DNA from: Mycolicibacterium aichiense
GTDB lineage: Bacteria; Actinomycetota; Actinomycetes; Mycobacteriales; Mycobacteriaceae
Assembly (NCBI RefSeq): GCF_010726245.1
Contig: NZ_AP022561.1
Location: forward strand, 2,418,001-2,482,000
DNA: 64,000 nucleotides
Direction of reading: 5' to 3'
Positions 1 through 9,512 of the stretch are shown in pieces. The notes beneath the pieces were generated by a model. It was not told where the DNA came from, searched no databases, and saw only the letters and a list, made by a program, of their open reading frames with translations. Every line of letters begins with the position of its first letter. Position 1 is the first letter of the stretch. A program made the position numbers and the translations under genes.

Positions 1-260
1 GTTCGGCTGAAAAGGAGTTCGACAGTGCGGTCGGTCAGGTGCTGGCGCTGGGTCAGACCTACCCCCAACTGAACTCCTCGAGCAACTTCCTCAACCTGCA
101 GCAGAACCTCGCCGACACCGAGGACAAGCTGGCGTTCGCCCGGCAGTACTACAACGATGCGGTGGCCACCTCGAACCGGCTGATCACCACGATTCCGACG
201 ATGTTCGTGGCGGGGATGGCCGGGGTGTCGCAGCGCGAGTTCTACCAGGTGCCAAAGTAG
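1..260 (+). CDS. LemA family protein, C-terminal part (5' end outside window)
   Basis: The reading frame is open from base 3 to the stop at 258-260 and gives about 85 residues. The helical sequence, with [20 protein letters not shown], the [15 protein letters not shown] stretch and a final FYQVPK, is the typical LemA C-terminal end. LemA proteins are N-terminally membrane-anchored helical-bundle proteins whose cellular role is poorly defined. The anchor lies outside the window. The stop is 4 bases before the fmt start, so both genes are probably co-transcribed. The ATG at 39 is an internal Met, not a start. Confidence 0.85.
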   Translation, partial: SAEKEFDSAVGQVLALGQTYPQLNSSSNFLNLQQNLADTEDKLAFARQYYNDAVATSNRLITTIPTMFVAGMAGVSQREFYQVPK

Positions 261-264
261 AGGC

Positions 265-1194
265 ATGCGAATCGTTTTCGCCGGCACACCAGAACCGGCC
301 CTGCCGTCGCTGCAGCGGCTGATCGACTCACCACGCCATGAGGTGATCGCCGTGCTCACCCGTCCGGACGCGGCCGCCGGACGCCGCGGCAAACCCGCGC
401 CGTCACCGGTGGCCAGGCTGGCCGACCAGGCGGGCATCCCGGTGCTGCGCCCGGCGCGGCCCAACTCGCCGGAGTTCATCGCCGAGCTGGCCGAGCTGGC
501 GCCGGAGTGCTGCGCGGTGGTGGCCTACGGCGCGCTGCTGTCCGAGGCGCTGCTCGCCGTTCCCCCGCACGGCTGGATCAACCTGCACTTCTCGCTGCTG
601 CCCGCCTGGCGCGGCGCGGCGCCCGTGCAAGCGGCTATCGCGGCCGGCGACTCCGTCACCGGCGCAACGACTTTCCTGATCGAACCGAGCCTGGACTCCG
701 GGCCGGTGTACGGCGTGGTGACCGAAACGGTGCGACCCACCGACACCTCCGGTGACCTGCTGGACCGGCTGGCAGTGTCGGGCGCAGGTCTGTTGGAAGC
801 GACGCTGGACGGCATCGGCGACGGAACCCTGACCCCGGTGCCGCAGCCCGCCGACGGGGTCAGCGTCGCGCCGAAGATCACCGTCGAGCAGGCCCGAATC
901 TCCTGGGAACTCCCTGCTCATGTCGTCGACCGCCGCATCCGGGCGGTCACCCCCAACCCCGGTGCGTGGACGATGATCGGCGACCTGCGGGTCAAGGTCG
1001 GCCCGGTCAGCGTCGACGAGGCGGCGGCCCCGTTGCCGCCCGGGGAGATGACGGTGGACCGGTCCGGGGTTCGGGTGGGTACCGGGTCGCAGCCGGTGCT
1101 GCTCGGCCAGGTGCAGCCGCCCGGCAAGAAGCTCATGAACGCGGCGGACTGGGCACGCGGTGCGCGGCTCGACGAGACGGTGCGGGCGTCATGA
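265..1194 (+). CDS. fmt: Methionyl-tRNA formyltransferase
   Basis: Transfers a formyl group from 10-formyl-tetrahydrofolate to Met-tRNA(fMet) for translation initiation in the cytoplasm. The 309 residues begin [19 protein letters not shown], the usual family N-terminus. They contain the folate/catalytic motif [20 protein letters not shown] at about residues 104-123 and a C-terminal OB-like tRNA-binding domain from about residue 205. Length is normal for the family. The TGA stop overlaps the ATG of rsmB (ATGA), so the two are translationally coupled. The same fmt-rsmB-rpe-ribD order is known from M. tuberculosis. Confidence 0.97.
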   Translation: MRIVFAGTPEPALPSLQRLIDSPRHEVIAVLTRPDAAAGRRGKPAPSPVARLADQAGIPVLRPARPNSPEFIAELAELAPECCAVVAYGALLSEALLAVPPHGWINLHFSLLPAWRGAAPVQAAIAAGDSVTGATTFLIEPSLDSGPVYGVVTETVRPTDTSGDLLDRLAVSGAGLLEATLDGIGDGTLTPVPQPADGVSVAPKITVEQARISWELPAHVVDRRIRAVTPNPGAWTMIGDLRVKVGPVSVDEAAAPLPPGEMTVDRSGVRVGTGSQPVLLGQVQPPGKKLMNAADWARGARLDETVRAS

Positions 1195-2669
1195 CTGAGC
1201 GACCGGAGCGGGCAGGACGCGGTAAACCGCAGGGCGGCAAGGGTTTTCAGAAGCGTGACCGCACCGGGGCACCCCCTGGCCGGGATCGCGCCCAGCAGCG
1301 CCCACCGCGCCGGCCGCGGCGCACCCCGCTGGACCCGGCCCGTCAGGCGGCGTTCGACGTGTTGCGCGCGGTGTCGGAGCGCGATGCCTACGCCAACCTG
1401 GTGTTGCCCGCGATGCTGGCCGAACGCGGTATCCACGGCCGCGACGCGGCGTTCGCCACCGAACTCGCCTACGGCAGTTGCCGCACCCTGGGCCTGCTGG
1501 ACGCCGTGATCGCGGCCGCCGCGGGACGCCCCATCGATCAGATCGATCCGGTACTTCTGGACCTGCTGCGCCTCGGCAGCTATCAGCTGTTGCGCACCAA
1601 TGTGGCCGGGCATGCCGCGGTGTCCACCACCGTCGAGCAGGCAGGTATCGAATTCGACAGTGTCCGGGCAGGTTTCGTCAACGGTGTGCTACGTACGATC
1701 TCCGGCCGCGACGAGGCCGGCTGGGTGGCCGAACTGGCCCCGCCCAAGGACACCGATCCGGTCGGTCACCTGGCGTTCGTCAACGCCCACCCACGTTGGA
1801 TCGCCCAGTCGTTCGCTGATGCGCTCGGCGCCCATGCCGGCGAGCTGGACGCGGCCCTGGCCGCCGACAACACCCGACCCGGTGTGCACCTGGCGGCCCG
1901 CCCCGGCGTGCTGACCGCCGACGAGCTGGCCGCCGCGGTCGAGGGCACCGTCGGCCGCTACTCGCCCTACGCGGTATACCTCGGCGGCGGTGACCCGGGC
2001 CGGCTGGCCGCGGTGCGCGAGGACAAGGCTCTGGTGCAGGACGAGGGCAGTCAGCTGGTGGCCCGGGCGCTGACGCTGGCCCCGCTGGTCGGCGACGACG
2101 GTGGCCGCTGGCTGGACCTGTGCTCGGGTCCGGGTGGCAAGACCGCGCTGATCGCGGCGATCGCCGCGCAGCAGGGCGGCACCGTCACCGCGATCGAGCC
2201 GGCCTCGCGCCGGGCCGACCTGGTCGAGCAGAACACCCGCGGCCTGCCCGTCGAGGTGCTGCGCGTCGACGGCCGCGAGTCGTCGCTGCAGCCGGGCAGT
2301 TTCGACCGGGTACTGGTCGACGCGCCCTGCACCGGGCTGGGAGCGTTGCGTCGCCGCCCGGAGGCCCGCTGGCGCCGCACCCCGGCCGACGTACCGGTGC
2401 TGGCCAAGCTGCAGCGCGAGCTGCTGGCTGCCGCGATCGCCCTCGTCCGCCCGGGCGGCGTGGTGCTCTATGCGACCTGTTCCCCGCACTTGGCCGAGAC
2501 CGTCGGGGTGGTCTCCGATGCGCTGCGCCGCCATCCGGTCACCGCGCTGGACACCCGGCCACTGTTCGCCCCGGCCGACCAACTCGGCGACGGTCCGCAC
2601 GTGCAGCTGTGGCCGCACCGGCACGGCACCGACGCCATGTTCGCGGCCGCTCTGCAGAAGACTGTTTAA
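1191..2669 (+). CDS. rsmB: 16S rRNA m5C967 methyltransferase RsmB/Fmu
   Basis: SAM-dependent methyltransferase that makes m5C in 16S rRNA. The 492 residues have a basic low-complexity head (about 1-45), a NusB-like RNA-binding domain (about 45-180) and a Rossmann methyltransferase domain. SAM motif [17 protein letters not shown] lies near residue 310, [19 protein letters not shown] (motif IV, Pro-Cys) near 376, and the catalytic-Cys motif [15 protein letters not shown] near 427. I chose the ATG at 1191, which overlaps the fmt stop, over upstream in-frame codons that lie inside fmt. The TAA stop shares one base with the rpe ATG. Confidence 0.95.
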   Translation: MTERPERAGRGKPQGGKGFQKRDRTGAPPGRDRAQQRPPRRPRRTPLDPARQAAFDVLRAVSERDAYANLVLPAMLAERGIHGRDAAFATELAYGSCRTLGLLDAVIAAAAGRPIDQIDPVLLDLLRLGSYQLLRTNVAGHAAVSTTVEQAGIEFDSVRAGFVNGVLRTISGRDEAGWVAELAPPKDTDPVGHLAFVNAHPRWIAQSFADALGAHAGELDAALAADNTRPGVHLAARPGVLTADELAAAVEGTVGRYSPYAVYLGGGDPGRLAAVREDKALVQDEGSQLVARALTLAPLVGDDGGRWLDLCSGPGGKTALIAAIAAQQGGTVTAIEPASRRADLVEQNTRGLPVEVLRVDGRESSLQPGSFDRVLVDAPCTGLGALRRRPEARWRRTPADVPVLAKLQRELLAAAIALVRPGGVVLYATCSPHLAETVGVVSDALRRHPVTALDTRPLFAPADQLGDGPHVQLWPHRHGTDAMFAAALQKTV

Positions 2670-3352
2670 TGGCTGCCATGCGACCCCTGATCGCCCCGTC
2701 GATCCTGTCCGCCGACTTCGCGCGCCTGGCCGAGGAGGCCGCCGCGGTCGAGGGCGCCGACTGGCTGCACGTCGACGTGATGGACGGCCACTTCGTCCCC
2801 AACCTCACGTTGGGTCTGCCGGTGGTGGAGAGCCTGCTGGCGGCGACCGACATCCCGATGGACTGCCATCTGATGATCGACGACCCGGACCGCTGGGCGC
2901 CCGGCTACGCCGAGGCCGGCGCGTACAACGTGACGTTCCACGCCGAGGCGACCGACAACCCGGTCGCGGTGGCCCGCGACATTCGCGCCGCAGGAGCCAA
3001 GGCCGGCCTGTCGGTCAAGCCGGGCACCCCGCTGGAGCCGTACCTGGACATCCTGCGCGACTTCGACACGCTGCTGGTGATGTCGGTCGAGCCGGGCTTC
3101 GGCGGCCAGAGCTTCATCGCCGAGGTGCTGTCCAAGGTCGCGACCGCGCGCCGGCTGGTCGACTCGGGCGAGCTGACGATCCTGGTGGAGATCGACGGCG
3201 GCATCAACGCGGACACTATCGAGCAAGCCGCCGAGGCCGGCGTCGACTGCTTCGTCGCCGGGTCGGCGGTCTACGGCGCCGGTGACCCGGCCGCTGCGGT
3301 CGAGGCATTGCGCAGGCGGGCCGCGACCGCGTCGCAGCATCTGCGCATATGA
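2669..3352 (+). CDS. rpe: Ribulose-phosphate 3-epimerase
   Basis: Interconverts ribulose 5-phosphate and xylulose 5-phosphate in the pentose phosphate pathway. The 227-residue TIM barrel has [14 protein letters not shown] at the N-terminus, the metal and catalytic motif [32 protein letters not shown] and the phosphate-binding EIDGGIN followed by [10 protein letters not shown]. The ATG at 2669 overlaps the rsmB stop as TAATG. A second Met at 2678 (MRPLIAP) could also serve. The TGA overlaps the ribD ATG. It works with the tkt and tal genes found 50 kb downstream. Confidence 0.97.
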   Translation: MAAMRPLIAPSILSADFARLAEEAAAVEGADWLHVDVMDGHFVPNLTLGLPVVESLLAATDIPMDCHLMIDDPDRWAPGYAEAGAYNVTFHAEATDNPVAVARDIRAAGAKAGLSVKPGTPLEPYLDILRDFDTLLVMSVEPGFGGQSFIAEVLSKVATARRLVDSGELTILVEIDGGINADTIEQAAEAGVDCFVAGSAVYGAGDPAAAVEALRRRAATASQHLRI

Positions 3353-4368
3353 CCGCACCCACGTCGGCGGAGGTCGACGCCGCGATGCGGCTGGCCATCG
3401 ATCAGGCGCAGCGGGTAAAAGGCTCGACGTATCCGAATCCGCCTGTGGGAGCGGTCATTCTGAGTGCCGAGGGTGAAGTCGTCGGCGCCGGAGGAACAGC
3501 GCCGACCGGTGGCCCGCACGCCGAGGTGGTCGCGCTGCGCGAAGCGGGGGAGCGGGCGGCCGGCGGCACCGCCGTCGTGACGCTGGAACCGTGCAACCAC
3601 CACGGGCGCACCCCGCCCTGCGTCGATGCCTTGATCGAGGCCCGGGTGGCCACCGTGGTGTACGCCGTCGCCGATCCGAACCCGATGGCCGCCGGAGGAG
3701 CTGATCGCCTGCGAGGCGCAGGAATCGACGTCGTCGGCGGGGTGTGCGCCGAGGAGGTGGCCGCCGGCCCATTGCGGGAGTGGCTGCACAAGCAGCGCGC
3801 CGGACGCCCACACGTCACCTGGAAATTCGCCACCAGCGTGGATGGCCGCAGCGCTGCCGCGGACGGATCCTCGCAGTGGATCACCAGTGATGCCGCCCGC
3901 GCGGACCTGCACGTGCGCCGCGCCGCATGCGATGCGATCGTCGTCGGCACCGGCACGGTGGACATCGACGACCCGACGCTGACCGCCCGGCTGCCGGGCG
4001 GCGGCCTCGCCGAGCGCCAGCCCCTGCGTGTGGTGGTCGGTATGCGGGAGATCTCTCCGGAAGCCAATGTGCTGAACGAGGATTCGCACACGATGGTGAT
4101 CCGCACCCACGATCCGCATGAGGTGATCCAGGCGCTTTCCGACCGCACGGATGTGCTCCTCGAGGGCGGGCCGACGCTGGCCGGCGCCTTCCTGCGGGCC
4201 GGGGTCATCGACCGGATCCTGGCCTATGTCGGCCCGATCCTGTTGGGCGGTCCGGTCACCGCCGTCGACGACGTCGGCGTGCCCAGCATCGCCCGCGCGC
4301 TGCGCTGGCGCTACGACGGCGTCGACCGGATCGGGCCGGACCTGCTGCTGAGCCTGGTGCCCGGCTAG
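3349..4368 (+). CDS. ribD: Bifunctional riboflavin deaminase/reductase RibD (RibG)
   Basis: Carries out steps two and three of riboflavin synthesis: deamination of diaminohydroxyphosphoribosylaminopyrimidine, then NADPH reduction of the ribosyl side chain. Of the 339 residues, about 1-145 form the zinc deaminase, with the [11 protein letters not shown] motif and [12 protein letters not shown] supplying His and Cys zinc ligands and the catalytic Glu. The rest is a DHFR-like reductase ([30 protein letters not shown]). The ATG overlaps the rpe stop. Other rib genes follow at 21.3 kb (ribE) and 30.3-32.1 kb (ribBA, ribH), separated by accessory blocks. Its TAG is interleaved with the stop of the convergent pfpI-like gene. 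Confidence 0.96.
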   Translation: MTAPTSAEVDAAMRLAIDQAQRVKGSTYPNPPVGAVILSAEGEVVGAGGTAPTGGPHAEVVALREAGERAAGGTAVVTLEPCNHHGRTPPCVDALIEARVATVVYAVADPNPMAAGGADRLRGAGIDVVGGVCAEEVAAGPLREWLHKQRAGRPHVTWKFATSVDGRSAAADGSSQWITSDAARADLHVRRAACDAIVVGTGTVDIDDPTLTARLPGGGLAERQPLRVVVGMREISPEANVLNEDSHTMVIRTHDPHEVIQALSDRTDVLLEGGPTLAGAFLRAGVIDRILAYVGPILLGGPVTAVDDVGVPSIARALRWRYDGVDRIGPDLLLSLVPG

Positions 4369-4372
4369 CCGG
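4361..4372. repeat. 12-bp perfect palindrome spanning two convergent stop codons
   Basis: CCGGCTAGCCGG is self-complementary and contains both the ribD TAG (4366-4368) and the stop of the minus-strand PfpI-like gene (4365-4367 read in reverse). It could form a short GC-rich hairpin in both transcripts. No U-rich tract follows, so it is at best a weak bidirectional terminator, and it may simply reflect the interleaved stops. Confidence 0.4.
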
Positions 4373-4919
4373 CGAACGTGTCGACCAGTGTCGCGCAGAA
4401 CGCCGGCAGATCGTCCGGCTTGCGACTGGAGACCAGCGTGTTCGGGCCGCTGGTGCACACCACGACCTCCTGGTCGACCCACTCGGCCCCGGCGTTGCGC
4501 AGATCGGTCTGCACGCTCGGCCAGGAGGTGATCTGACGGCCCTCGACCACGTCGGCCTCGATGAGGGTCCACGGCCCGTGGCAGATCACGCCCACCGGCT
4601 TGCCCGCACCGAAGAAGCCCTTGACGAAGTCGACCGCCGATGAGTTGGTGCGCAGCAGATCAGGGTTGGCCACTCCGCCGGGCAGCACCAGACCGTCGTA
4701 GTCGGACGCCGAGACGGAGTCGGCCGCCTTGTCCGCCTCGAAGGTGTCGGCCGGGGTGAGGTGGTTGAACGCCTGGACCTTGCCGACCTCGGTCGACACC
4801 AGTTCCGGGGTGCCACCAGCCTGCTTGACGGCCTCCCACGGCTTGGCCAATTCGACCTGCTCGGTGCCCTCGGGGGCGACCAGGAATGCGATCTTCTTGC
4901 CGGAAAGTTCGTTGCTCAT
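4365..4919 (-). CDS. DJ-1/PfpI family protein (YhbO-like)
   Basis: 184-residue class I glutamine-amidotransferase-like protein. The nucleophile-elbow motif VGVICHGPWTLIEA carries the conserved Cys, and an earlier LPGGVANPDLLR follows the usual Glu-containing strand region. Family members are described as intracellular peptidases, deglycases or stress chaperones. The exact activity cannot be read from the sequence. I chose the ATG at 4917-4919 because MSNELSGKKIAFLVAPEG starts the Rossmann-like core, whereas the upstream extension is unlike the family. It lies 29 bases after the GntR gene on the same strand and may be co-transcribed with it. A deglycase-type role would fit a glycated-substrate operon next door, but that is speculation. 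Confidence 0.88.
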   Translation of the reverse strand: MSNELSGKKIAFLVAPEGTEQVELAKPWEAVKQAGGTPELVSTEVGKVQAFNHLTPADTFEADKAADSVSASDYDGLVLPGGVANPDLLRTNSSAVDFVKGFFGAGKPVGVICHGPWTLIEADVVEGRQITSWPSVQTDLRNAGAEWVDQEVVVCTSGPNTLVSSRKPDDLPAFCATLVDTFAG

Positions 4920-4948
4920 GGTCAGTCGGGTACCCGCCGACCGCGCGG

Positions 4949-5782
4949 TCAATACCCCGGGTTGGTCAGTGGTGCCACCGACCAGTTCGACAGCTCCGTC
5001 GGGCCCAGAATGCGGTGGCGGGTCTGCCCCGCGGTGTAGAACGTGAACTTCGTAGCGCGGTAGCACTGTTCGAAGCAGTCGAAGGCCCGCCCGTCGGCGT
5101 CGAAGCTGACCCCACGGACTCGCACGATCGGGTCACCGTCCGGCATCTCGAGATGTTCGGCCTCCCAGCTGCTGGGGGTGTCGACTTCGAATGCCTGCTC
5201 GGTGTATTCGTCGGTGAGTTGGTAGCGCTCCTCGATGAAGCGATATAGCGACCCGCCGTCGGCCAGCAGCTCGTGGTCGATCGCCGGTACCCGGTCCAGC
5301 GGCAGGACGGCACGTTCGAGGATCTTGTCCGTGCCGCCGATCTCGCGTTTGCGCCAGATCTCCCAGACCGGTTGGCCCGGGTCGACGCCCAGAGCGGTCG
5401 CGATCGTCATGCTGGGCAGACCGACACCGATCGAGATCAGAGCCGTTCTGACCGTGGGTAACCCGAGTTCGTTGTCCAGCAGAGTGTGCAGCAGCTCTCC
5501 CGGACGTGTCGGGTCGCTGGCGATGCGCGGCTCGGCGACGAACGTGCCCAGACCTTGCCGTCGGGTGATCTTGCCGGCCCGTTCGAGCTCGTCGAGAGCA
5601 CGCCGCACGCTGATCCCACTGACGCCGGCGATCTCGGCCAGCTCGGTGGTCGACGGCAGTCGATCACCGGGTTGCAACCCACGCTCGGCCATGATCCCGA
5701 GCACCAGGTCATAGACGTGCTGGTAGCGGAGCTTGCGTTCGGTGGACGCCCCCGCGGTGTCGGCTCGCTTCGCCGTCGGCAT
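4949..5782 (-). CDS. GntR-family regulator, HutC/UTRA subfamily
   Basis: Probable local repressor of the divergent operon starting at 5980. An N-terminal winged helix-turn-helix (LRYQHVYDLVLGIMAERG, then GVSGISVRRALDELERAGKI) is followed by a UTRA ligand-binding domain with EIWRKREI, an ERAVLPLDRVPA-type stretch and a VRVRG segment. UTRA regulators usually sense sugar phosphates, amino acids or related metabolites. The ATG at 5780-5782 has a good GGGAGGA Shine-Dalgarno site and gives 277 residues. An ATG at 5807-5809 would add nine residues but lacks a visible ribosome site. The 16-bp palindrome at 5945-5960 is a likely operator. Confidence 0.9.
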   Translation of the reverse strand: MPTAKRADTAGASTERKLRYQHVYDLVLGIMAERGLQPGDRLPSTTELAEIAGVSGISVRRALDELERAGKITRRQGLGTFVAEPRIASDPTRPGELLHTLLDNELGLPTVRTALISIGVGLPSMTIATALGVDPGQPVWEIWRKREIGGTDKILERAVLPLDRVPAIDHELLADGGSLYRFIEERYQLTDEYTEQAFEVDTPSSWEAEHLEMPDGDPIVRVRGVSFDADGRAFDCFEQCYRATKFTFYTAGQTRHRILGPTELSNWSVAPLTNPGY

Positions 5783-5888
5783 CCTCACGTCCTCCCGTCC
5801 TGAAACCATGAGGTTTACGCACTCAGTATGCAGTTACCCCGGTACTTCCATAATCATGCTGGAAGAGCTGGAATTTCTTGCGGACCAT

Positions 5889-5902
5889 CGGAAAAGTTTC
5901 CG
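5889..5902. promoter_or_regulatory. Inverted repeat in the gntR/ABC-operon divergent spacer
   Basis: CGGAAA and TTTCCG arms are separated by AG, in the middle of the 197-base spacer between the regulator and the operon. It may be a second regulator site. The half-sites differ from the 5945-5960 palindrome, so a different protein could bind here. Confidence 0.35.
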
Positions 5903-5944
5903 AAACATTTGCGCAATTATCCGGCAATCATCTTCACTCATACT

Positions 5945-5960
5945 ACTCTGTATACAGAGT
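5945..5960. promoter_or_regulatory. 16-bp perfect palindrome, probable GntR/UTRA operator
   Basis: ACTCTGTATACAGAGT is fully self-complementary and centred on GTATAC. HutC-type GntR proteins favour a GT-N-TA-N-AC core, which this matches. It starts 35 bases before the first operon ATG and overlaps a TANNNT -10 candidate (TACTCT, 5944-5949). Binding here would occlude the promoter. Repression by the adjacent GntR protein is inferred. Confidence 0.65.
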
Positions 5961-5979
5961 GGGATCGGAAGGGATTGTC

Positions 5980-7623
5980 ATGGCTTCAGCGATGGATCGT
6001 CGGAAGTTTCTGCGGACCTCGGCGGTGGTGGCGGCCGCATTCGGCGGCGCGGCCGCGCTCGCGTCGTGTGCGCCTCAGACGGCCAGCAGCACCGTGCTGC
6101 GGGTCGGTTCCACCACCGACATCGACTCGCTGAACCCGTTCACCGCCGACTCCACTCAGTCCGACGACGTTCTGCAACTCGTCTACGACCGGTTGATGGG
6201 TTACGACGCGCAGCTCAACATCCAACCGTCGCTGGCCACCGACATGCAGACGACCGACGGCGGTAAAACCTTCACCTACACGCTGCGATCGGGGGTGAAG
6301 TGGCACGACGGCAAGGATTTCAGTGCCGACGACGTCGTCTTCACCTTCCTGATGGTGCGCGACAACGACTATGGCACGTATGGGGCCTATCTCAAGGACC
6401 TCACCGACGTGGTCAAGGTCGGCGACAACCAGGTTCGGCTCACGTATTCGCAGCCGCAGACACTGCAGCCCGGCGTCATCATGCCGATCGCGCCCAAGCA
6501 CCTGTGGGAGGGCGTCGCCAAAGACGACCTGCCCAAGTACGCCAACGACAAACCGGTCGGAACCGGACCGTTCAGTTTCGTGTCGTGGGACAAGGGCAGC
6601 GTTGCCACCGTCATCCGAAACGACTCGTGGTGGGGCACCAAACCGGCGGCGCAGAAGGTCACCTGGACCAAGTTCGGCTCCGACGACGTGGTCACGCAGG
6701 CGCTGCGCACCGGAGATATCGACATCGTCCCCGAGGTGCCGCCGACGATCTATACCGGACTGCAGAACGCCGCGGATGTCAAAACCACTGCCATGGAATC
6801 GTTCTCGTTCCACATGATCGGCTTCAACTGTTCGACCGCGCCGGGATCGAAGGGCAATCCCATCCTGAAGGACCAGGTGGTCCGTCAGGCGCTGGCCTGT
6901 GCCGTCAACCGGCAACAGTTCGTGGAGCTCGCGCTGGCCGGCTACGGAGAACCCGGCACCGATCTGCTGCCACCTGCCTTCGGCGACTTCCACTTCGTCC
7001 CAGCGCCCGACGCGGTACTGGACAACAATCCGGGCAAGGCCAAAGAGCTGCTCGACAAGGCCGGCTACACCGACCGCAACGGCGATGGTATTCGAGAGTC
7101 CAAAGACGGTGCGCCGCTTGAGTTCCGGCTGTTGGTGATCGCCGATACCACCGTCGACATGAAAGCCGCCGACCTGTTCATCACGGCCGCCAAGGCTGTC
7201 GGTGTCGACCTCAAGCTGTCCAGTACCGACGCCGACAGCATGACCGCGACGGTCTACAACGCCGAAACGCCGGACTGGGACGTCATGATCTGGGGCTGGG
7301 ATTCCTCGTTCTACGACCCGTCCTACCTTCTGGGCATCGCCACCACCGACCAGATCGGTGGCAACAACGACACGTTCTGGACCGACCCGCGCTACGACGA
7401 TCTCTACCACCAGCAATCGACGACCATCGACCGCGGCGCCCGGGTCGCACTGGTGCAGGAGATGCAGGCGATTCACTATGCCGCCTGCCCGTACATCGTG
7501 ATGTGGTACCAGAAGAAGCTGACCGGCACCCGGACCAATACCTGGACGGGCTGGCAGCCGATGAACGGCGGCATGATCCTCAACTTCCCGCGGGTGAACT
7601 ACCTCGACGTGAAGCCGGCCTGA
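5980..7623 (+). CDS. ABC transporter solute-binding lipoprotein, family 5 (peptide/oligopeptide type)
   Basis: Extracytoplasmic receptor of the importer encoded downstream. The 547 residues start with a Tat-type signal (MDRRKFLRTSAVVAAA, twin Arg at residues 7-8) ending in a lipobox LASC with Cys30, so it is probably Tat-exported and lipid-anchored. The SBP_bac_5 fold is seen in LRVGSTTDIDSLNPF, LRSGVKWHDGKDFSADDVVF and VRQALACAVNRQQFV. The family binds peptides, opines, nickel complexes and some oligosaccharides, so the ligand is not fixed. The ATG at 5980 follows a GAAGGG site; Met at 5992 would also keep the Tat motif. First gene of the 11-gene operon. Confidence 0.93.
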   Translation: MASAMDRRKFLRTSAVVAAAFGGAAALASCAPQTASSTVLRVGSTTDIDSLNPFTADSTQSDDVLQLVYDRLMGYDAQLNIQPSLATDMQTTDGGKTFTYTLRSGVKWHDGKDFSADDVVFTFLMVRDNDYGTYGAYLKDLTDVVKVGDNQVRLTYSQPQTLQPGVIMPIAPKHLWEGVAKDDLPKYANDKPVGTGPFSFVSWDKGSVATVIRNDSWWGTKPAAQKVTWTKFGSDDVVTQALRTGDIDIVPEVPPTIYTGLQNAADVKTTAMESFSFHMIGFNCSTAPGSKGNPILKDQVVRQALACAVNRQQFVELALAGYGEPGTDLLPPAFGDFHFVPAPDAVLDNNPGKAKELLDKAGYTDRNGDGIRESKDGAPLEFRLLVIADTTVDMKAADLFITAAKAVGVDLKLSSTDADSMTATVYNAETPDWDVMIWGWDSSFYDPSYLLGIATTDQIGGNNDTFWTDPRYDDLYHQQSTTIDRGARVALVQEMQAIHYAACPYIVMWYQKKLTGTRTNTWTGWQPMNGGMILNFPRVNYLDVKPA

Positions 7624-7629
7624 GCATCG

Positions 7630-8598
7630 ATGCTTCGGTATCTGAGCCAAAAGATCTCGTACCTGGTGCTCACGCTCGTAGCGGTGGTTGCGGCGAATTT
7701 CGTTCTCTTCCACCTGATGCCGGGAGACCCGGTGACCCACATCGCGCGTGGTCAACACCTCGACGCCGAGGCGATCGCCAGGCTGCGCACCTACTACGGC
7801 CTGGACCAGCCGATGGCCTCGCAGTTCGTGACCTATCTGCAGAACCTGCTCAAGGGTGACCTCGGCTTCTCCTACACCTACCAGGCGTCGGTCGGCCCGA
7901 TCGTGGTGAAAGCCCTTGCCAACACCCTGATCCTGGTCACCGTCTCGACGCTGCTGGTGATCCTCCTCGGCGTCCTGATCGGGGTGTTCGCCGCCTCCCG
8001 GCGCAACTCACGCACCGACTCCGGGCTGGTCATCGGATCGCTGGTGTTCTGGAGTCTGCCCACGTTCTGGGTGGGCATGCTGCTGATCTTCGTCTTCGCT
8101 GTGTCACTCGGCTGGTTTCCGATCGCAGGCATGTACACCGCCGACGCGCTGTACCCCACGGTGTTCACCCGAATGGCTGACCTGGCACGGCATCTCGTCC
8201 TGCCGACGGTCGCCATGGTTCTGGTCGACATCGCCCAGTTCGTCCTGATCACCCGCAGCTCACTGCTGGCGACACTGTCCGAGGATTACATGACCACTGC
8301 CCGGGCCAAGGGCCTGACACCGCGGCGGGTGCTCTGGCGACACGGCGTGCGTAATGCGCTGCTGCCCGTCGTGACCGCCACGACGCTGTACGCCAGCGCC
8401 ACCGTCGGCGGCACCATCCAGGTGGAGACGGTCTTCTCCTGGCCCGGTATGGGGCAGCTCATCTATCTGTCGGTGATCCGGCGCGACTACCCCGTGATGG
8501 AAGCCTGCTTCCTGATCTTCGCGGTAGTGGTCGTGCTGGCCAACTTCGCCAGTGACCTGGTCTACCGGATGCTCGACCCACGGGTGCGGCTGACATGA
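7630..8598 (+). CDS. ABC transporter permease, DppB type
   Basis: Inner-membrane channel subunit of the importer. The 322 residues begin with a transmembrane helix (MLRYLSQKISYLVLTLVAVV) and the family motif FHLMPGDPV. The BPD permease domain follows, with the EAA-like loop TARAKGLTPRRVLWRHGVRN near residues 220-240 that docks onto the ATPase. About six membrane helices are expected and the length is normal. It sits 6 bases after the binding-protein gene and overlaps the next permease gene by 4 bases (ATGA). Confidence 0.94.
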   Translation: MLRYLSQKISYLVLTLVAVVAANFVLFHLMPGDPVTHIARGQHLDAEAIARLRTYYGLDQPMASQFVTYLQNLLKGDLGFSYTYQASVGPIVVKALANTLILVTVSTLLVILLGVLIGVFAASRRNSRTDSGLVIGSLVFWSLPTFWVGMLLIFVFAVSLGWFPIAGMYTADALYPTVFTRMADLARHLVLPTVAMVLVDIAQFVLITRSSLLATLSEDYMTTARAKGLTPRRVLWRHGVRNALLPVVTATTLYASATVGGTIQVETVFSWPGMGQLIYLSVIRRDYPVMEACFLIFAVVVVLANFASDLVYRMLDPRVRLT

Positions 8599-9512
8599 CC
8601 GGACCGCTGATGGACCCCACCCTCGAACCCGAGGAACCCGCCGCGGCACACGTGCCGGGCGGCTGGCGCGGAGTGCTACACCAACTCTTCGCCGACCCGA
8701 TGGGCCGCACCGGACTGCTGACCGTTCTCGCGGTTATGGTCGTCGCGATCCTCGGTCCGCTGCTGGCGCCCTACGACCGCACCGACGTCGCCGACACCCG
8801 CGCGGGAATCCTGTTGCGGCCCAGTGCCGCCCACTGGCTGGGCACCGACGAACTCGGTCGCGACGTGTTGCGGCAGGTACTGGCCGGAACATCGGTGTCA
8901 CTGGAGATCGGGCTGATCGCCACCGTCATCACCGTGCTCATCGGAACCCTGGTCGGGGTACTGGCGGGCTGGTTCACCGGCTTCATAGACGCCGTGCTGA
9001 TGCGGATCACCGACTTCTTCCTGGTGCTGCCCAACCTGCCGTTGATGATCGCGCTCGGTGCGATCATCGGGCAGAGCCTGCCGATGATCGTTCTGGTCAT
9101 CGCGATCACCAGTTGGCCGAGTACGGCGCGCATCGTCCGCTCTCAGGCGCTGGCGCTGCGGGAACGCGAAGTGGTGGCCCGCGCCAAGACCGTCGGTCTG
9201 TCCTCGGCGGGCATCCTGTGGCGATTGATCCTGCCCGGGGTGCTGGCGTTGGTGATCGCCAACGCCGTTCTTGTCATCGCCGGGTCGATCCTCGCCGAGG
9301 CCACGCTGTCCTTCCTCGGCCTCGGCGATCCGACCCGAACCTCGTGGGGCCAGATCCTGCACAACGCTTTCGCCGCCGGTGCTGTGGGCAACGGCTTCTG
9401 GTGGTACTTCCTGCCACCGGGCGTCGGCATCGTGCTGGTGGTGCTGGCGTTCTCGCTCGTCGGGCAGAGTCTGGAACGCATCCTCAACCCTCGGCTGGCG
9501 GTGGCCGAATGA
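8595..9512 (+). CDS. ABC transporter permease, DppC type
   Basis: Second channel subunit, 305 residues. After a cytoplasmic N-terminal segment comes a helix (LLTVLAVMVVAILGPLLAPY) and the DppC hallmark HWLGTDELGRDVLRQVLAGT. The EAA loop REREVVARAKTVGLSSAGIL and the C-terminal SFLGLGDPTRTSWGQIL are also family signatures. It pairs with the DppB-type permease to form the translocation path. Both ends overlap neighbours by 4 bases (ATGA), showing a tightly coupled operon. Confidence 0.94.
   Translation: MTGPLMDPTLEPEEPAAAHVPGGWRGVLHQLFADPMGRTGLLTVLAVMVVAILGPLLAPYDRTDVADTRAGILLRPSAAHWLGTDELGRDVLRQVLAGTSVSLEIGLIATVITVLIGTLVGVLAGWFTGFIDAVLMRITDFFLVLPNLPLMIALGAIIGQSLPMIVLVIAITSWPSTARIVRSQALALREREVVARAKTVGLSSAGILWRLILPGVLALVIANAVLVIAGSILAEATLSFLGLGDPTRTSWGQILHNAFAAGAVGNGFWWYFLPPGVGIVLVVLAFSLVGQSLERILNPRLAVAE

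Noticed and set aside
5803..5816. AAACC-N4-GGTTT inverted repeat at the upstream gntR start codon
   Set aside because: Arms are only 5 bases and it overlaps a possible start codon; the 16-bp palindrome at 5945 is much stronger.
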